Notes: a model not told the origin generated them from the sequence alone. Counted from the stretch's first letter, positions 42,120 to 51,173 are shown. The stretch is 64,000 bases of DNA from Arthrobacter sp. zg-Y1110 (GCF_025244865.1 NZ_CP104272.1:1550001-1614000); one strand, 5' to 3'. Numbers and translations: made by a program.

Positions 42120-42755
42120 ATGAAGCTGACGAAAAACACCGGCGCGCCGGCAGGCCAAAAGAGAATCGTTTCGCGAACGGACGCGACCGTATTCATGCTT
42201 GTGGCGGCATTGGCCGCGGTCGTGAGTACTGTCTTTTCAATCTCCGAAATCGTCGGGTACTTCACCGGCCCGGTGACGCTGGAGCTCCCGGTCAACGCAC
42301 AGGACCAGAGCGTGGACGGGCTGACGGCCGGAGTGAGCGCACACTACACAACACTGACAGCTACGGTTCCCGCTCTTCCCTCCGGTCCCGCAATGCTCCT
42401 CGCATGCTCTTCAGCGCTGCACCAAGCAGGTGTGCTCGCCGTCCTGGCGCTGGTATTCCTGCTGGCCTACCGGCTCCGCAGTGCGGTCCTGTTCACCGCG
42501 GTGTCCGTGAGGATCATCGGTGCCTGCGGTATCGTCCTGCTGCTGGTAGGGACGTTTAGCCAGGGCCTCTACGGCATCGCGGTGCCCCGCGTGGCGGACC
42601 TGGTTGTTATGGAGCGCCAGACGGGCGACGAACTGGTCCTCTTTGAAGGCACGCTGAGCCCCTGGCCGCTGGTGCTTAGCCTCGTCCTGATACTGGTTGC
42701 GGGAGTCTTCCAATACGGACGCCGGATTCAGCAGGATACGGATGGCCTGGTCTGA
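42120..42755 (+). CDS. DUF2975-like four-helix membrane protein
   Basis: 211 residues with helices near 22-48, 99-118, 122-146 and 176-196, and an extracytoplasmic loop of ~50 residues after helix 1. The layout and the YozG-like partner suggest the DUF2975 family. GGGGG precedes the ATG at 42120. The TGA overlaps the XRE ATG by one base. Confidence 0.78.
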   Translation: MKLTKNTGAPAGQKRIVSRTDATVFMLVAALAAVVSTVFSISEIVGYFTGPVTLELPVNAQDQSVDGLTAGVSAHYTTLTATVPALPSGPAMLLACSSALHQAGVLAVLALVFLLAYRLRSAVLFTAVSVRIIGACGIVLLLVGTFSQGLYGIAVPRVADLVVMERQTGDELVLFEGTLSPWPLVLSLVLILVAGVFQYGRRIQQDTDGLV

Positions 42756-42982
42756 TGCCGGCGGATGATTCCTCGAACATCCACTGCCGTCTTGACGAAC
42801 TCCTGGAAGCCCGCGGCATGACGCTGACGGAACTGAGCCGGCAGGTCGGTGTCAGCCTCGTGAATCTGTCGGTCCTCAAGAACGACCGGGCCAAAGCCAT
42901 CAGGTTCTCCACGTTGACCGCGATCTGCAATGCGCTGGACTGCGAGGTCGGGGATCTTTTGGTGATTCCCCGTCCCGCTTGA
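42755..42982 (+). CDS. Small XRE-family regulator (YozG-like)
   Basis: 75 residues: LDELLEARGMTLTELSRQVG, SLVNLSVLKNDRAKAIRFST, then ICNALDCEVGDLLVI. This is the YozG type of minimal HTH protein. It overlaps the membrane gene stop by one base (TGATG). Likely autoregulator through the nested palindrome. Confidence 0.9.
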   Translation: MPADDSSNIHCRLDELLEARGMTLTELSRQVGVSLVNLSVLKNDRAKAIRFSTLTAICNALDCEVGDLLVIPRPA

Positions 42983-43083
42983 ACATGTTCGGTTTAATCT
43001 TTGATCCGTGCGAATCCGCCGTACCGTTACAGTGCGACTGCTGAAGTTATAGTTCCGTGCGCCTTTTACCGTTAGGTCTCAAA

Positions 43084-43590
43084 GTGTCAAAAGCGAAAGA
43101 ACTCCCCGGCGTACAGCCAAGCGAGAGCGTTGTTCCGAAGATGACCAACTCCGGGGTGCTGATCGGTCTGCTGCTGGGACCGCTCGGAGTTCTCATTGCC
43201 GCAAGCATCGCCATGGAAAATGCCGCCGGTGGGCAATGGGAAGACTTCTGGTTCGTCGTAATCCTTATTTCTCTGCTTGCTGCGGTTGTGGGTTTAATTG
43301 TCGCGATCCCGCTTGGCGTGAAACTTCGGAAGGCAATATCCACCGCCAACCGCAATATCGCGGAATCGCTGCGCTGGGAATACGGCTTCACCGTGCACCG
43401 CCCGAAAACCCTGATTCAGACCGATAAGGCCACGGTCGGCCTGAATCGCTACGACATACCGGCAACCGACCAGTACGGGCGGCCGGTCAATATTCGGATT
43501 CGCCCGGATGAAACGGGCACCAAAGTTGTCGCCTCCATCTGCGAAGAACATCCCACTCCCGCGGCAAATCATCGATACCGTAGGCACTGA
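43084..43590 (+). CDS. 168-residue membrane protein, paralog B
   Basis: GTG start in the same context as paralog A (AGGTCTCAAAGTGTCAAAAG shared). Two helices near 26-46 and 58-82; the second half ends DIPATDQYGRPVNIRIRPDE and ICEEHPTPAANHRYRRH. Divergence is highest in helix 1 and the acidic loop after it. Separated from copy A by the ABM gene and the DUF2975/XRE pair. Function unknown. Confidence 0.75.
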   Translation: MSKAKELPGVQPSESVVPKMTNSGVLIGLLLGPLGVLIAASIAMENAAGGQWEDFWFVVILISLLAAVVGLIVAIPLGVKLRKAISTANRNIAESLRWEYGFTVHRPKTLIQTDKATVGLNRYDIPATDQYGRPVNIRIRPDETGTKVVASICEEHPTPAANHRYRRH

Positions 43591-43591
43591 A

Positions 43592-44779
43592 CTAAGCCTG
43601 CGGCGCCTTTCTCGCTTCCTGCAGGGATGCCCGCAGCGCGGGATCGGACGCCGCGTCTGCAGCGGTCCAGGCCAGAGCCAGGGCGGCATCCAGCACGGCA
43701 GCATCGGCCGCCGGCCCCTGTGTTTCCGCGGCAAAGCCCGCGGTATGCGGCGCGGCCGTGGCCCCCAGGACGGCGATCACCGGGTGAATCGCGGGCAGTG
43801 CGTGCGAGACGTTGCCCATGTCCGTGGAGCCGCCTCCGCCTCCGGGCGGCCGCACCAGCGTGCGGCCGGTCGCAGCCAGGTTCCGGTTCCAGAGACCGAG
43901 CAGTTCCTTGTGCTGGCGCACCGGCAGATAGGCGGGGGAATCCTGGTCCCAGGACCAGCTGCACCCGGTAGCCAGCGCAGAGCCTTCACAGGCGAGCAGG
44001 ACCCGTGTCTTGGTGTCGTGCTGCACATCTGCATCAAGGGCGCGGACTTCGAGTAGCAACTCCGCATAGTCGGGGATGACGTTGATGGCCGATCCGCCCG
44101 CCGGCACCAGCGCGTTGATCCGCACGCCGTCGGGCAGCTGCTGGCGCAGCAGGCCGATGGCGACCTGCGCCACGGTCGCCGCATTGAGTGCATTGACGCC
44201 GTCAGCCGGCGCCGCAGCCGCGTGCGAGGCCTTGCCCCGGAACTTCACCCGGAACCGGTCGCAGCCCTGCGAGGACGTGCCGCTGCAGTCCAGATCCACG
44301 CCCGGCGTCGGGTGGGCCATCAGGGCGATGTCGGCGGCAGCGAAGGCGCCGGCTTCGAGCATCAGGACCTTCCCGCCGCCCTCTTCTTCTGCTGGGGTGC
44401 CGAGCAGGACCACGGTCAGATCCAAGTCCGCGGCCACCGCAGCGAGCGAAAGGGCGGCACCCACCGCCGAGGCGGCAATGATGTTGTGCCCGCAGGCGTG
44501 ACCGATTTCCGGCAGCGCATCGTATTCGGCGCAGATCACCACCCGGAAGGATCCGGTGCCATACACCGCCTCGATCGCGGTCGGCAGCCCGTAACAGCCC
44601 ACAGTCGTCGAAAAACCCTCCTCACGAAGCAGGTCGGCCACCCGCGCCGCAGACCGGTGCTCGGCGAACGCCACCTCCGGGTCGGCGTGCAGGTCGGCGG
44701 ACAGGGCCAGGAGTGCCTGCCGGTGTCGCTCTAAGCGTTCGGAGATGGCAACGGTGAGCGGCGTCGTCGTGGTGCTCAT
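43592..44779 (-). CDS. M20 family metallo-amidohydrolase
   Basis: 395 residues. Zinc-site blocks: ICAEYDALPEIGHACGHNII (Asp, His), TPAEEEGGGK (Glu pair), and HPTPGVD; the dimerisation lid begins near FRVKFRGKASHAAAAP. Resembles AbgB/aminobenzoyl-glutamate hydrolases and related peptidase-like amidases. It overlaps the stop of the MFS gene by 4 nt (ATGA), so uptake and hydrolysis of one substrate are likely coupled. Confidence 0.92.
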   Translation of the reverse strand: MSTTTTPLTVAISERLERHRQALLALSADLHADPEVAFAEHRSAARVADLLREEGFSTTVGCYGLPTAIEAVYGTGSFRVVICAEYDALPEIGHACGHNIIAASAVGAALSLAAVAADLDLTVVLLGTPAEEEGGGKVLMLEAGAFAAADIALMAHPTPGVDLDCSGTSSQGCDRFRVKFRGKASHAAAAPADGVNALNAATVAQVAIGLLRQQLPDGVRINALVPAGGSAINVIPDYAELLLEVRALDADVQHDTKTRVLLACEGSALATGCSWSWDQDSPAYLPVRQHKELLGLWNRNLAATGRTLVRPPGGGGGSTDMGNVSHALPAIHPVIAVLGATAAPHTAGFAAETQGPAADAAVLDAALALAWTAADAASDPALRASLQEARKAPQA

Positions 44780-46263
44780 GCGGTGCGTTCCCCCTGGGCG
44801 GAAGCGGGCGGGGCGGTGTCGGCGGCCGGGACCGTATCCGGGGCAGCTCCGTCGTTGCCGCGGAAGCGCAGGGCCACCAGGGCCAGAGCCAGGGCCAGAG
44901 CCGCGCAGATCCCCCAGACGGACAGGTAGGACGCGTTGGCAGAGGCGACGGTGGTTTCGCCGTCGATCTGCAGGGTGACCAGGAACGCGGACATCACCAG
45001 CGCGAACACGGCTCCGCCCACCGACCCGGCAGCGGTGCGGGAGGTGTTGTAGAGGGCCGAGGCGACGGCGACGGAGTCTGCCGGCGCCTTCTTCACCACG
45101 ATGGCAGGCAGGACGCCGAGTATCAGACCGTTGCCGAAAGCGCCGAGCAGCATCGCGGCCAGGAAGGGCACCGTGCTGGTGGAGAAGCCGATCATGGCCA
45201 CGTAGGAGGCCACACCCAGCAGCGCCCCGAGGACCACTGTGGATTTGGCGGTGATCCGCGCCGCGATTCGGTCGCCGAGGGTGGCGCCGGCGAAGCTGGC
45301 CAGCGCCAGAACCAGGAAGAGGACGCCGACGGTGGCTTCGGAGAGGCCCAGGCCGAAGCCGTGCGTATCGGGATCGTTGAGGATGAACAACGAGCCGGCG
45401 GTCTGGGAACCGAACATCTGCGCACCGAACAGGGACGCGCCCAGGATAGGCAGGCCGATCCCCGACGTCGTGAGGACGTGCAGGTCCACGAGCGGGTAGC
45501 GGACTTTGCGCTCGACCATCACCCAGAGCACCAGGACCGCCAGCCCGAAGGCGATCGAGCCGAGCGTCAGGCCCGAGGTCCACCCCCAGCTGCTGGCGTT
45601 GGCGATGCCCAGCAGGGTGGAGAGCAGGCCGGTGGTGAGCAGGGCAGCGCCGGCCCAGTCCACGGTGCCCGCGCTGCGGGTGGTAGTCTCCGGAACCAGC
45701 CAGGCCACGACCGGGATGCAGAGGAACATAAACACCGCCGGGACCAGCAGGACGATGGTCAGGTTGTCCACCACGGAGAGCAGGATGCCCGAAACCATGG
45801 CGCCGATGGCGCCGCCCACGGTCAGGGCACCGACCAGTTTGGCGATACTGCGGCCGGCGGTGTCCTCGCTGCGGCTGCGGACGATGGCGAATTCCAGCGG
45901 CAGGAAGGCCGCGAGCGGTGCCTGCAGTGCCCGGCCGAGCAGCAGCACTCCGAAGCTGGGGGCAAACGCCACGATCACCGACCCGACCGCCACCAGGCAG
46001 ACCGTGACCAGCAGCATCCGCTTGTGCCCGTAGAGGTCGCCGAGCTTGCCGAGGACCGGCACAAACGCGACGGTCATCAGCAGATAGACCACGCTGACCC
46101 AGTTCAGGGCGGCGTCGTCCACCGAGAAGTCCTCGCCGATGCGGGCCAGCAGGGGCGGAAACCAGCCCTGCAGCAGCCCGGAGCCGAACTCCATAACAAT
46201 CAGGAAGCCGACGGCGCCGCCGGCCGCCTTGGTACTGGTGCTGGGGGAGGACTTCATGCTCAT
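44776..46263 (-). CDS. MFS transporter, 14-helix type
   Basis: 495 residues, about 14 helices. GKLGDLYGHKRMLL is motif A, and LVGALTVGGAIGAMVSGILL is the motif C region. Start at 46263 (MSMKSSPSTS) or the next ATG at 46257; longer frames run into the divergent promoter. It forms a two-gene operon with the M20 amidase and faces the Lrp-type regulator, so it may import an amide or dipeptide-like compound (inference). Confidence 0.87.
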   Translation of the reverse strand: MSMKSSPSTSTKAAGGAVGFLIVMEFGSGLLQGWFPPLLARIGEDFSVDDAALNWVSVVYLLMTVAFVPVLGKLGDLYGHKRMLLVTVCLVAVGSVIVAFAPSFGVLLLGRALQAPLAAFLPLEFAIVRSRSEDTAGRSIAKLVGALTVGGAIGAMVSGILLSVVDNLTIVLLVPAVFMFLCIPVVAWLVPETTTRSAGTVDWAGAALLTTGLLSTLLGIANASSWGWTSGLTLGSIAFGLAVLVLWVMVERKVRYPLVDLHVLTTSGIGLPILGASLFGAQMFGSQTAGSLFILNDPDTHGFGLGLSEATVGVLFLVLALASFAGATLGDRIAARITAKSTVVLGALLGVASYVAMIGFSTSTVPFLAAMLLGAFGNGLILGVLPAIVVKKAPADSVAVASALYNTSRTAAGSVGGAVFALVMSAFLVTLQIDGETTVASANASYLSVWGICAALALALALVALRFRGNDGAAPDTVPAADTAPPASAQGERTA

Positions 46264-46368
46264 CCGTTCCGGAAGTAGTGACGCGCGATGGTATCGTCCT
46301 GCCAAAGTACCGACGGTGCCCGCCGGGCCCGAAGAAAATGCCGATTGTTTCGCCAAAATGAGGGTGGC

Positions 46369-47370
46369 ATGCCGGAAAGTTCCCTGAATCCGCTAGATCT
46401 GCGGATTATCAACGCGCTCCAGGTCTATCCCCGCGCGCCCTGGACCCAGCTGGCGCCGATCCTCGGCGCGGACGCCGCTACCCTGAACCGCCGCTGGCGG
46501 GACCTGCACGCGTCCGGCACGGCGTGGATCAGCACCTTTGACACGGGCAGCTGGGAGGCGGGGGCGCTGGTCGAGATCAGCTGCCATTCCGGTGCCAACC
46601 TGCGTGTGGCTGCGGCGCTGGCCGAGACCCCGGAGGCGATCGGCGTCGACCTCACCGCCGGCGGGCGCGACATCGTGGCCACCATTGCGGCCTCCAGCGA
46701 AGCGGCGCTGTGGGCGTATCTGCTGGACGAGCTGCCGCTGGTCGACGGCATTGAATCGGTCCGGAGCCATCCGATAGCCCGGAACGTGTTCGACGGCAGC
46801 GCCTGGCGGGTGCGGGCCCTGGACGCCGTGGAAGCATCCCGGGTGCAGGCCCTGCACCCTGCTGCCGGCGGGCGTGGGGGCGGGCGCAACGCGGAGCTGG
46901 AGCGGGAGATCATCGCCGTCCTGAACCAGGACGGGCGGGCCACCGCGACGGCGATCGGCAGCGCGCTGGGTGAAAGCGCTCGGCACATCCGCGAAACCCT
47001 GGCGCAGATGTCCGCGTCCGGGCGGCTGCACCAGCGCACCGACCTGGTCCGCGGCGCCTCGGGCTGGCCGGTGAGCGCCTGGTATTTCCTTCGTGTGCCG
47101 GCCTCCAAACTCGACGTCGTGGCCACCCGGCTGCCGCATCTGGACGAACTGCGGATCGTCTCGCACACGGTGGGACCGTATGACCTGATTATGGGCGTGT
47201 GGCTCAAGAGCCTGGCCGAGGTGCAGCGGCTGGAGCAGCATCTGGAGGTGAAGCTCTCCGGGGTCTCGACGGCGGACCGGTCAGTGGTCCTGCGCAGCGT
47301 CAAGCAGCTCGGGCAGATCCTGGACCACCGCGGGCGGGCCACCGGGCGGAGCAACCTGCACGCGGTGTAG
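46369..47370 (+). CDS. Double-module Lrp/AsnC family regulator
   Basis: 333 residues containing two full Lrp units: HTH DLRIINALQVYPRAPWTQLA then a RAM domain (to about 155), and a second HTH LEREIIAVLNQDGRATATAI followed by RAM segment AWYFLRVPASKLDVVATRLP and TVGPYDLIMGVWL. Such fused proteins act as two-subunit equivalents. GAGGGTGG precedes the ATG. Divergent from the MFS-amidase operon, its probable target; the ligand may be the transported substrate. Confidence 0.9.
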   Translation: MPESSLNPLDLRIINALQVYPRAPWTQLAPILGADAATLNRRWRDLHASGTAWISTFDTGSWEAGALVEISCHSGANLRVAAALAETPEAIGVDLTAGGRDIVATIAASSEAALWAYLLDELPLVDGIESVRSHPIARNVFDGSAWRVRALDAVEASRVQALHPAAGGRGGGRNAELEREIIAVLNQDGRATATAIGSALGESARHIRETLAQMSASGRLHQRTDLVRGASGWPVSAWYFLRVPASKLDVVATRLPHLDELRIVSHTVGPYDLIMGVWLKSLAEVQRLEQHLEVKLSGVSTADRSVVLRSVKQLGQILDHRGRATGRSNLHAV

Positions 47371-47374
47371 GGCC

Positions 47375-47947
47375 TCAGCCCTCCAGATCGTAAACCTGAG
47401 CCGGGTCGCGCTCGAGGATACGGTCCCGCATTTCGCGCTTGAGGACCTCCAAGTGGGCCAGCTCGGCTGGGGTTTTCTCCGGCTTCGCGGTGAGCTCGAT
47501 GAACTCGTCCGCGACGATGCCCGCATTCCGGATCACGCAGGTGACGGTTGCATCCCCGGCGGTCAGCTCGAAGACATAGCGGGCCAGGGTGTTGCCGCGC
47601 TCGGGACGGGCCAGTTCCGGCAGTACGGCGTAGCGGTCGCCGGTGACCGCGCGGGTCACGAGTTCGAAGGCGTCCCGGGCGCCGGGACCGCCGAAGGGGG
47701 TGCGGATCCGGATCTCGCGGCGCTCGACGCGGCCGCCGGGGGTGCGGGCTGCCAGTTCCGGCAATGCCCGGCCGAGTGCTGCGAAGGCGTGCGCGACGCC
47801 GCCTGGGAAGCCGGGCCCGTGGTACTTCATGCAGTCGGCGAAGGTGAAGTCCAGCTGCACCCCGTCCTCCCACACGGTGAGGGTGCGCTCGGGGTTCGGG
47901 ATCGGCATCGGTTCTGGACGTTCGGGGGTTGCTGCATGCTTGCTCAT
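47375..47947 (-). CDS. Conserved hypothetical protein, possibly FmdE-like
   Basis: 190 residues, soluble. FTFADCMKYHGPGFPGGVAH and IRTPFGGPGARDAFELVTRA vaguely recall the FmdE pattern of a Cys/His followed by HG-x-P-G and a later GxxD motif, but zinc ligands cannot be assigned with confidence. The C-terminal third is helical and charged. Convergent with the Lrp gene, 4 nt apart. Function unknown. Confidence 0.6.
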   Translation of the reverse strand: MSKHAATPERPEPMPIPNPERTLTVWEDGVQLDFTFADCMKYHGPGFPGGVAHAFAALGRALPELAARTPGGRVERREIRIRTPFGGPGARDAFELVTRAVTGDRYAVLPELARPERGNTLARYVFELTAGDATVTCVIRNAGIVADEFIELTAKPEKTPAELAHLEVLKREMRDRILERDPAQVYDLEG

Positions 47948-48058
47948 GTGGGGTTTACTCTCGGTGCTTTGGTGTTGGTGGGGGAGCCGTCAATTCTATC
48001 GAACTCCCGGGTGGCCGCGGAAAGGCGGGGAACGGGCGTCGCCGACGAGCAGCCCGAC

Positions 48059-49213
48059 TCACCCGGGCCTGTTCCGGTCAGCAGCATTCAGCCGCGCCGC
48101 CTGCAGGGTCAGGTGGTCGCGCTCGGCCAGGTTCGGCGCCAGCAGCGCCGCCTCCGCGTATAGCCGCGCGGCCTGTTCGACGTCGCCGCCCTTCTCATGC
48201 AGGTACGCCAGAGCCGCGGTGTGCCGGGGGAGCAACGGATCCAGTTCCGCCAGCGCGGCCAGGCCGGAACGCGGCCCGTCCGCCTCCCCGACGGCGACGG
48301 CCCGGTTCATCAGGGCGACCGGGCTGCCCGTGAGCCGGACCAGTTCGTCGTACCACTGGACAATCTGCGGCCAATCGGTGTCCTCCGCCTTCTGGGCGTC
48401 CGCGTGCAGGGCCGCAATGGCAGCCTGGGCCTGGTACTCGCCCAGCCGGTCACGGGCCAGGGCCCGCTGCAGGATGGCCACGCCCTCAATGATTCCCCGG
48501 GTATCCCAGCGGCTGCGGTCCTGCTGGGCCAGCGGAACAAGCCGTCCGCCGTCGTCGGTCCGTGCAGCCCGGCGGGCGTGGTGCAGCAGCATAAGCGCCA
48601 GCAGTCCCCGCACCTCCGGATGGTCGACGGCGGCGGCCAGCTGGCGCGTGAGGCGGATGGATTCGGCGGCCAGGTCGACGTCGCCCGAGTAGCCCTCGTT
48701 GAAGACCAGGTACAGCACCCGCAACACGGTGGCGACGTCGCCGGGCGTATCGAAGCGGACGCGTGCCACGGTCCGTTTGGCCCGGCTGATCCGCTGCGCC
48801 ATGGTCGCCTCGCCCACCAGATACGCGGCGGCGATCTGCCGGGTGGTCAGCCCGCCCACGGCACGCAGTGTCAACGCCACCGCCGAGGACGGGGACAGCG
48901 ACGGGTGGGCGCAGAGGAAATACAGCTGCAGCGTGTCGTCAGTGGAAGCGACGACGCCGGGCGCGGGTTCGCCGTCGACCTTTAGTTCACGACGGCGGCG
49001 GGACGACTCCGCACGCGTGGCATCAAGGAACTTCCGCCACGCGGCGGTGACCAGCCAGCCCTTGGGATCCCGGGGCGGATTCTCCGGCCACGTGCGCAGG
49101 GCTTCGAGCAGGGCGTCCTGCACCGCGTCCTCGGCCGCCGCGAAGTCGGCTCCGCGGCGGACGAGGACGGCGATGACCTGCGGGGTGAGAACCCGCAGCC
49201 GGCTTTCCTCCAC
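48059..49213 (-). CDS. ECF42-group RNA polymerase sigma factor
   Basis: 384 residues. Region 2 is AAAEDAVQDALLEALRTWPE with GWLVTAAWRKFLDATR; region 4 contains GGLTTRQIAAAYLVGEATMA. A C-terminal ~200-residue helical (TPR-like) extension includes LALMLLHHARRAARTDDGGR and LAYLHEKGGDVEQAARLYAE. This long extension and the DGPF partner gene are the marks of ECF42. No anti-sigma gene is nearby. GTG start 6 nt after the partner gene stop. Confidence 0.9.
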   Translation of the reverse strand: MEESRLRVLTPQVIAVLVRRGADFAAAEDAVQDALLEALRTWPENPPRDPKGWLVTAAWRKFLDATRAESSRRRRELKVDGEPAPGVVASTDDTLQLYFLCAHPSLSPSSAVALTLRAVGGLTTRQIAAAYLVGEATMAQRISRAKRTVARVRFDTPGDVATVLRVLYLVFNEGYSGDVDLAAESIRLTRQLAAAVDHPEVRGLLALMLLHHARRAARTDDGGRLVPLAQQDRSRWDTRGIIEGVAILQRALARDRLGEYQAQAAIAALHADAQKAEDTDWPQIVQWYDELVRLTGSPVALMNRAVAVGEADGPRSGLAALAELDPLLPRHTAALAYLHEKGGDVEQAARLYAEAALLAPNLAERDHLTLQAARLNAADRNRPG

Positions 49214-49219
49214 GAGCGG

Positions 49220-49627
49220 TTATTCCGTGATCGTGACGGGGGCGGCCAGGAACGGACGGACCTCGATCCACTCGTGGAGCGGTTTGCCGCCGGCGGCCGG
49301 TGCTGCGGACAGCTCTCCGGCCAGTTCGAGCGCGCGGTCATAGCCGTCCACGTCGATTGCGAACCAGCCGGCGATCAGGTCCTTGGTTTCCGCGAAGGGT
49401 CCGTCAGTCACCGGAGGCCGGCCCTCGCCGTCGTACCGTACGAAGGTTCCTTCGGGGGAGAGGGCCTGGCCCTCCACGTATTCGCCGTTGGCCTGCAGCC
49501 GTTCGGCATAGTCCGCCATGAACTGCATGTGTGCCGCGACTTCGTCAGGTGTCCACTGGTCCATCGGTACGTTGTTGAGCGCTTCCGGTGCGCCGCGGTA
49601 GTGCTTGAGCAACAGGTACTTGGCCAT
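49220..49627 (-). CDS. YCII/DGPF domain protein, ECF42 partner
   Basis: 135 residues with the diagnostic TDGPFAETKDLIAGWF. Dimeric barrel fold. Genes of this kind sit next to ECF42 sigma factors across bacteria, and are reported as targets of the sigma factor in Streptomyces. AAGGGAG precedes the ATG. It is first in the operon, 6 nt before the sigma gene. Confidence 0.92.
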   Translation of the reverse strand: MAKYLLLKHYRGAPEALNNVPMDQWTPDEVAAHMQFMADYAERLQANGEYVEGQALSPEGTFVRYDGEGRPPVTDGPFAETKDLIAGWFAIDVDGYDRALELAGELSAAPAAGGKPLHEWIEVRPFLAAPVTITE

Positions 49628-49811
49628 GACGGTCTCCCTTGTTCAACTGCAACTGTTCCCCCACGACACAGCCATTGTGGCTGTGTTCGTACCGGGGACG
49701 GAACGGGGGAGGGGATTTCGACATGACGGCGCGGGGCAGGTTCCGCGGCCGACTCCGCGGGTTTTGGCGGAGCCTTTGCAGCTGTGCCCGGCGGGCGTAG
49801 CGTCAATAAGC

Positions 49812-50354
49812 GTGAGTGAAGAAGTTTCGCTGCCGTTGCGTCTGGCCCGGGCCGTGGGCACCAGCCCGGTCTCGGAACGCGTTGCCGCCGCGCAGGAGTT
49901 CCTCTATAAGCCGGTTCTCGAGTGGGCGCGGAAAAGCCCGTTCCATACCGGCGTCCTGGGCCACTCGATCCATCCGCCGCTCACCGATCTGACGCTTGGC
50001 TGCTGGGGCAGCGCGTCCATCCTCGATGTGGCGGGCGGACCCCAGTCACGGCACGGTGCCACCGTCCTGGTGGGCGCGGGGCTGGCCGCGGCGGTGCCCA
50101 CCGCTATCGCCGGCGCCAGCGACTGGGCGGGAATGACCGGCGACGCGCGTCGAATCGGCGCCGTTCATGCTCTGGGGACCGATGTGGCTGTGTTTGCCAA
50201 CCTCGGATCACTGATCGCCCGGACCCGCGGCCGGCACGGGCTGGGCGTGGCCTTGGCCCTTGCGGGCAATGCGGTTCTGGCGGGTTCCGGGTTCCTGGGC
50301 GGGCATCTGGCGCTCAACCGCGGCACGGCGCGTCGGGTACCTGCCGCCGCCTGA
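49812..50354 (+). CDS. DUF2231 domain-containing membrane protein
   Basis: 180 residues with four to five helices. GHSIHPPLTDLTLGCWGSAS carries the histidines typical of DUF2231, and GASDWAGMTGDARRIGAVHA follows. The family may bind heme or take part in electron transfer, which is unproven. The GTG at 49812 is chosen as the first in-frame start beyond the YCII promoter region. Confidence 0.82.
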   Translation: MSEEVSLPLRLARAVGTSPVSERVAAAQEFLYKPVLEWARKSPFHTGVLGHSIHPPLTDLTLGCWGSASILDVAGGPQSRHGATVLVGAGLAAAVPTAIAGASDWAGMTGDARRIGAVHALGTDVAVFANLGSLIARTRGRHGLGVALALAGNAVLAGSGFLGGHLALNRGTARRVPAAA

Positions 50355-50378
50355 CGGGTTTGCGGGCGGGACCGGGCC

Positions 50379-51173
50379 TCAAGCGAGGGAAGCCAGGAAC
50401 GCCGCCGCATCCGCTGCCACCTGTTCCGGGCATTCCCACAAGACCAAGTGGGCGGCATCGGGATAGATCTTCAGTTCTGCGCCGTCAATTTTGGCGGCCA
50501 GGGTGTCCTGGTCCGCGCGGGGGAGCAGGCTGTCCTGCCCGCCCCACAGGATCAGCGTGGGAACCTCGATGGCTCCCGTTTCGGTCGGCGGCACGGCCGT
50601 GTACAAGCCACGCAGGCTGAGCTGCCACGCGTGGGCGGGCATCTTGACGCCGTCACGCACCCGGTCCTCGATGAACCAGGGGGGAACCTCTTGGATGAGG
50701 GGAAACCAGGCGAGGAAACCGCGCACCCAGTCCTCGGCGACGGGATCAGTCAGGCCGTCGACGTCGTCGGCGAACCCGGGCCGGCCCTTCAGAGTCAAAG
50801 GGGCGCCCACCAGCACAAGCGCCGCCACCCGGTCGGGGTGATCCACGGCCAACTGCTGGGCCACATAGCCGCCGCTCGAGGAGCCAAGGACCGACGCCGT
50901 CGGCACCTCCAGCGCATCCAGAACCGCGGCGGCGTCCTCGGCTTGCTCCGCCAGCGAGTATCCGTCCTGCGGTTTGTCGGCATCGCCCTGGCCACGGAGG
51001 TCCGGAGCGTAAATCCGGAAGCCCGCCAAACCAGGCAATAGGCGGTCAAAGCTCCGGCGGGATTCAGCCCAGGCATGCAACAGCAATACCGGTGGTGCAT
51101 CGGCGTCGCCCTGGACCAGACAGGGCACCGTGATGCCGGTGTGAAGCGGAAGATTCCGGACTTCGGATTCCAT
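50379..51173 (-). CDS. Alpha/beta hydrolase
   Basis: 264 residues. Oxyanion loop LLHAWAESRRSF, nucleophile elbow LGSSSGGYVA, acid in WGGQDSLLP, and His in DAAHLVLWE. AhpD-like or 3-oxoadipate enol-lactonase-like hydrolases look similar; the substrate is not apparent. Convergent with the DUF2231 gene and divergent from the sugar importer operon. Confidence 0.87.
   Translation of the reverse strand: MESEVRNLPLHTGITVPCLVQGDADAPPVLLLHAWAESRRSFDRLLPGLAGFRIYAPDLRGQGDADKPQDGYSLAEQAEDAAAVLDALEVPTASVLGSSSGGYVAQQLAVDHPDRVAALVLVGAPLTLKGRPGFADDVDGLTDPVAEDWVRGFLAWFPLIQEVPPWFIEDRVRDGVKMPAHAWQLSLRGLYTAVPPTETGAIEVPTLILWGGQDSLLPRADQDTLAAKIDGAELKIYPDAAHLVLWECPEQVAADAAAFLASLA

Noticed and set aside
43592..45583. 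663-codon reading that extends the M20 amidase upstream into the MFS gene
   Set aside because: The extra N-terminal 268 residues are an out-of-frame translation of the MFS gene; the amidase starts at the ATG overlapping the MFS stop.
45361..46278. 305-codon forward frame opposite the 14-helix MFS gene
   Set aside because: Gln/His/Asp/Gly-rich mirror of a hydrophobic reading frame; no domain.
47375..47947. Firm FmdE or zinc enzyme assignment for the 190-residue protein
   Set aside because: Only a loose resemblance in one segment; metal ligands could not be placed.
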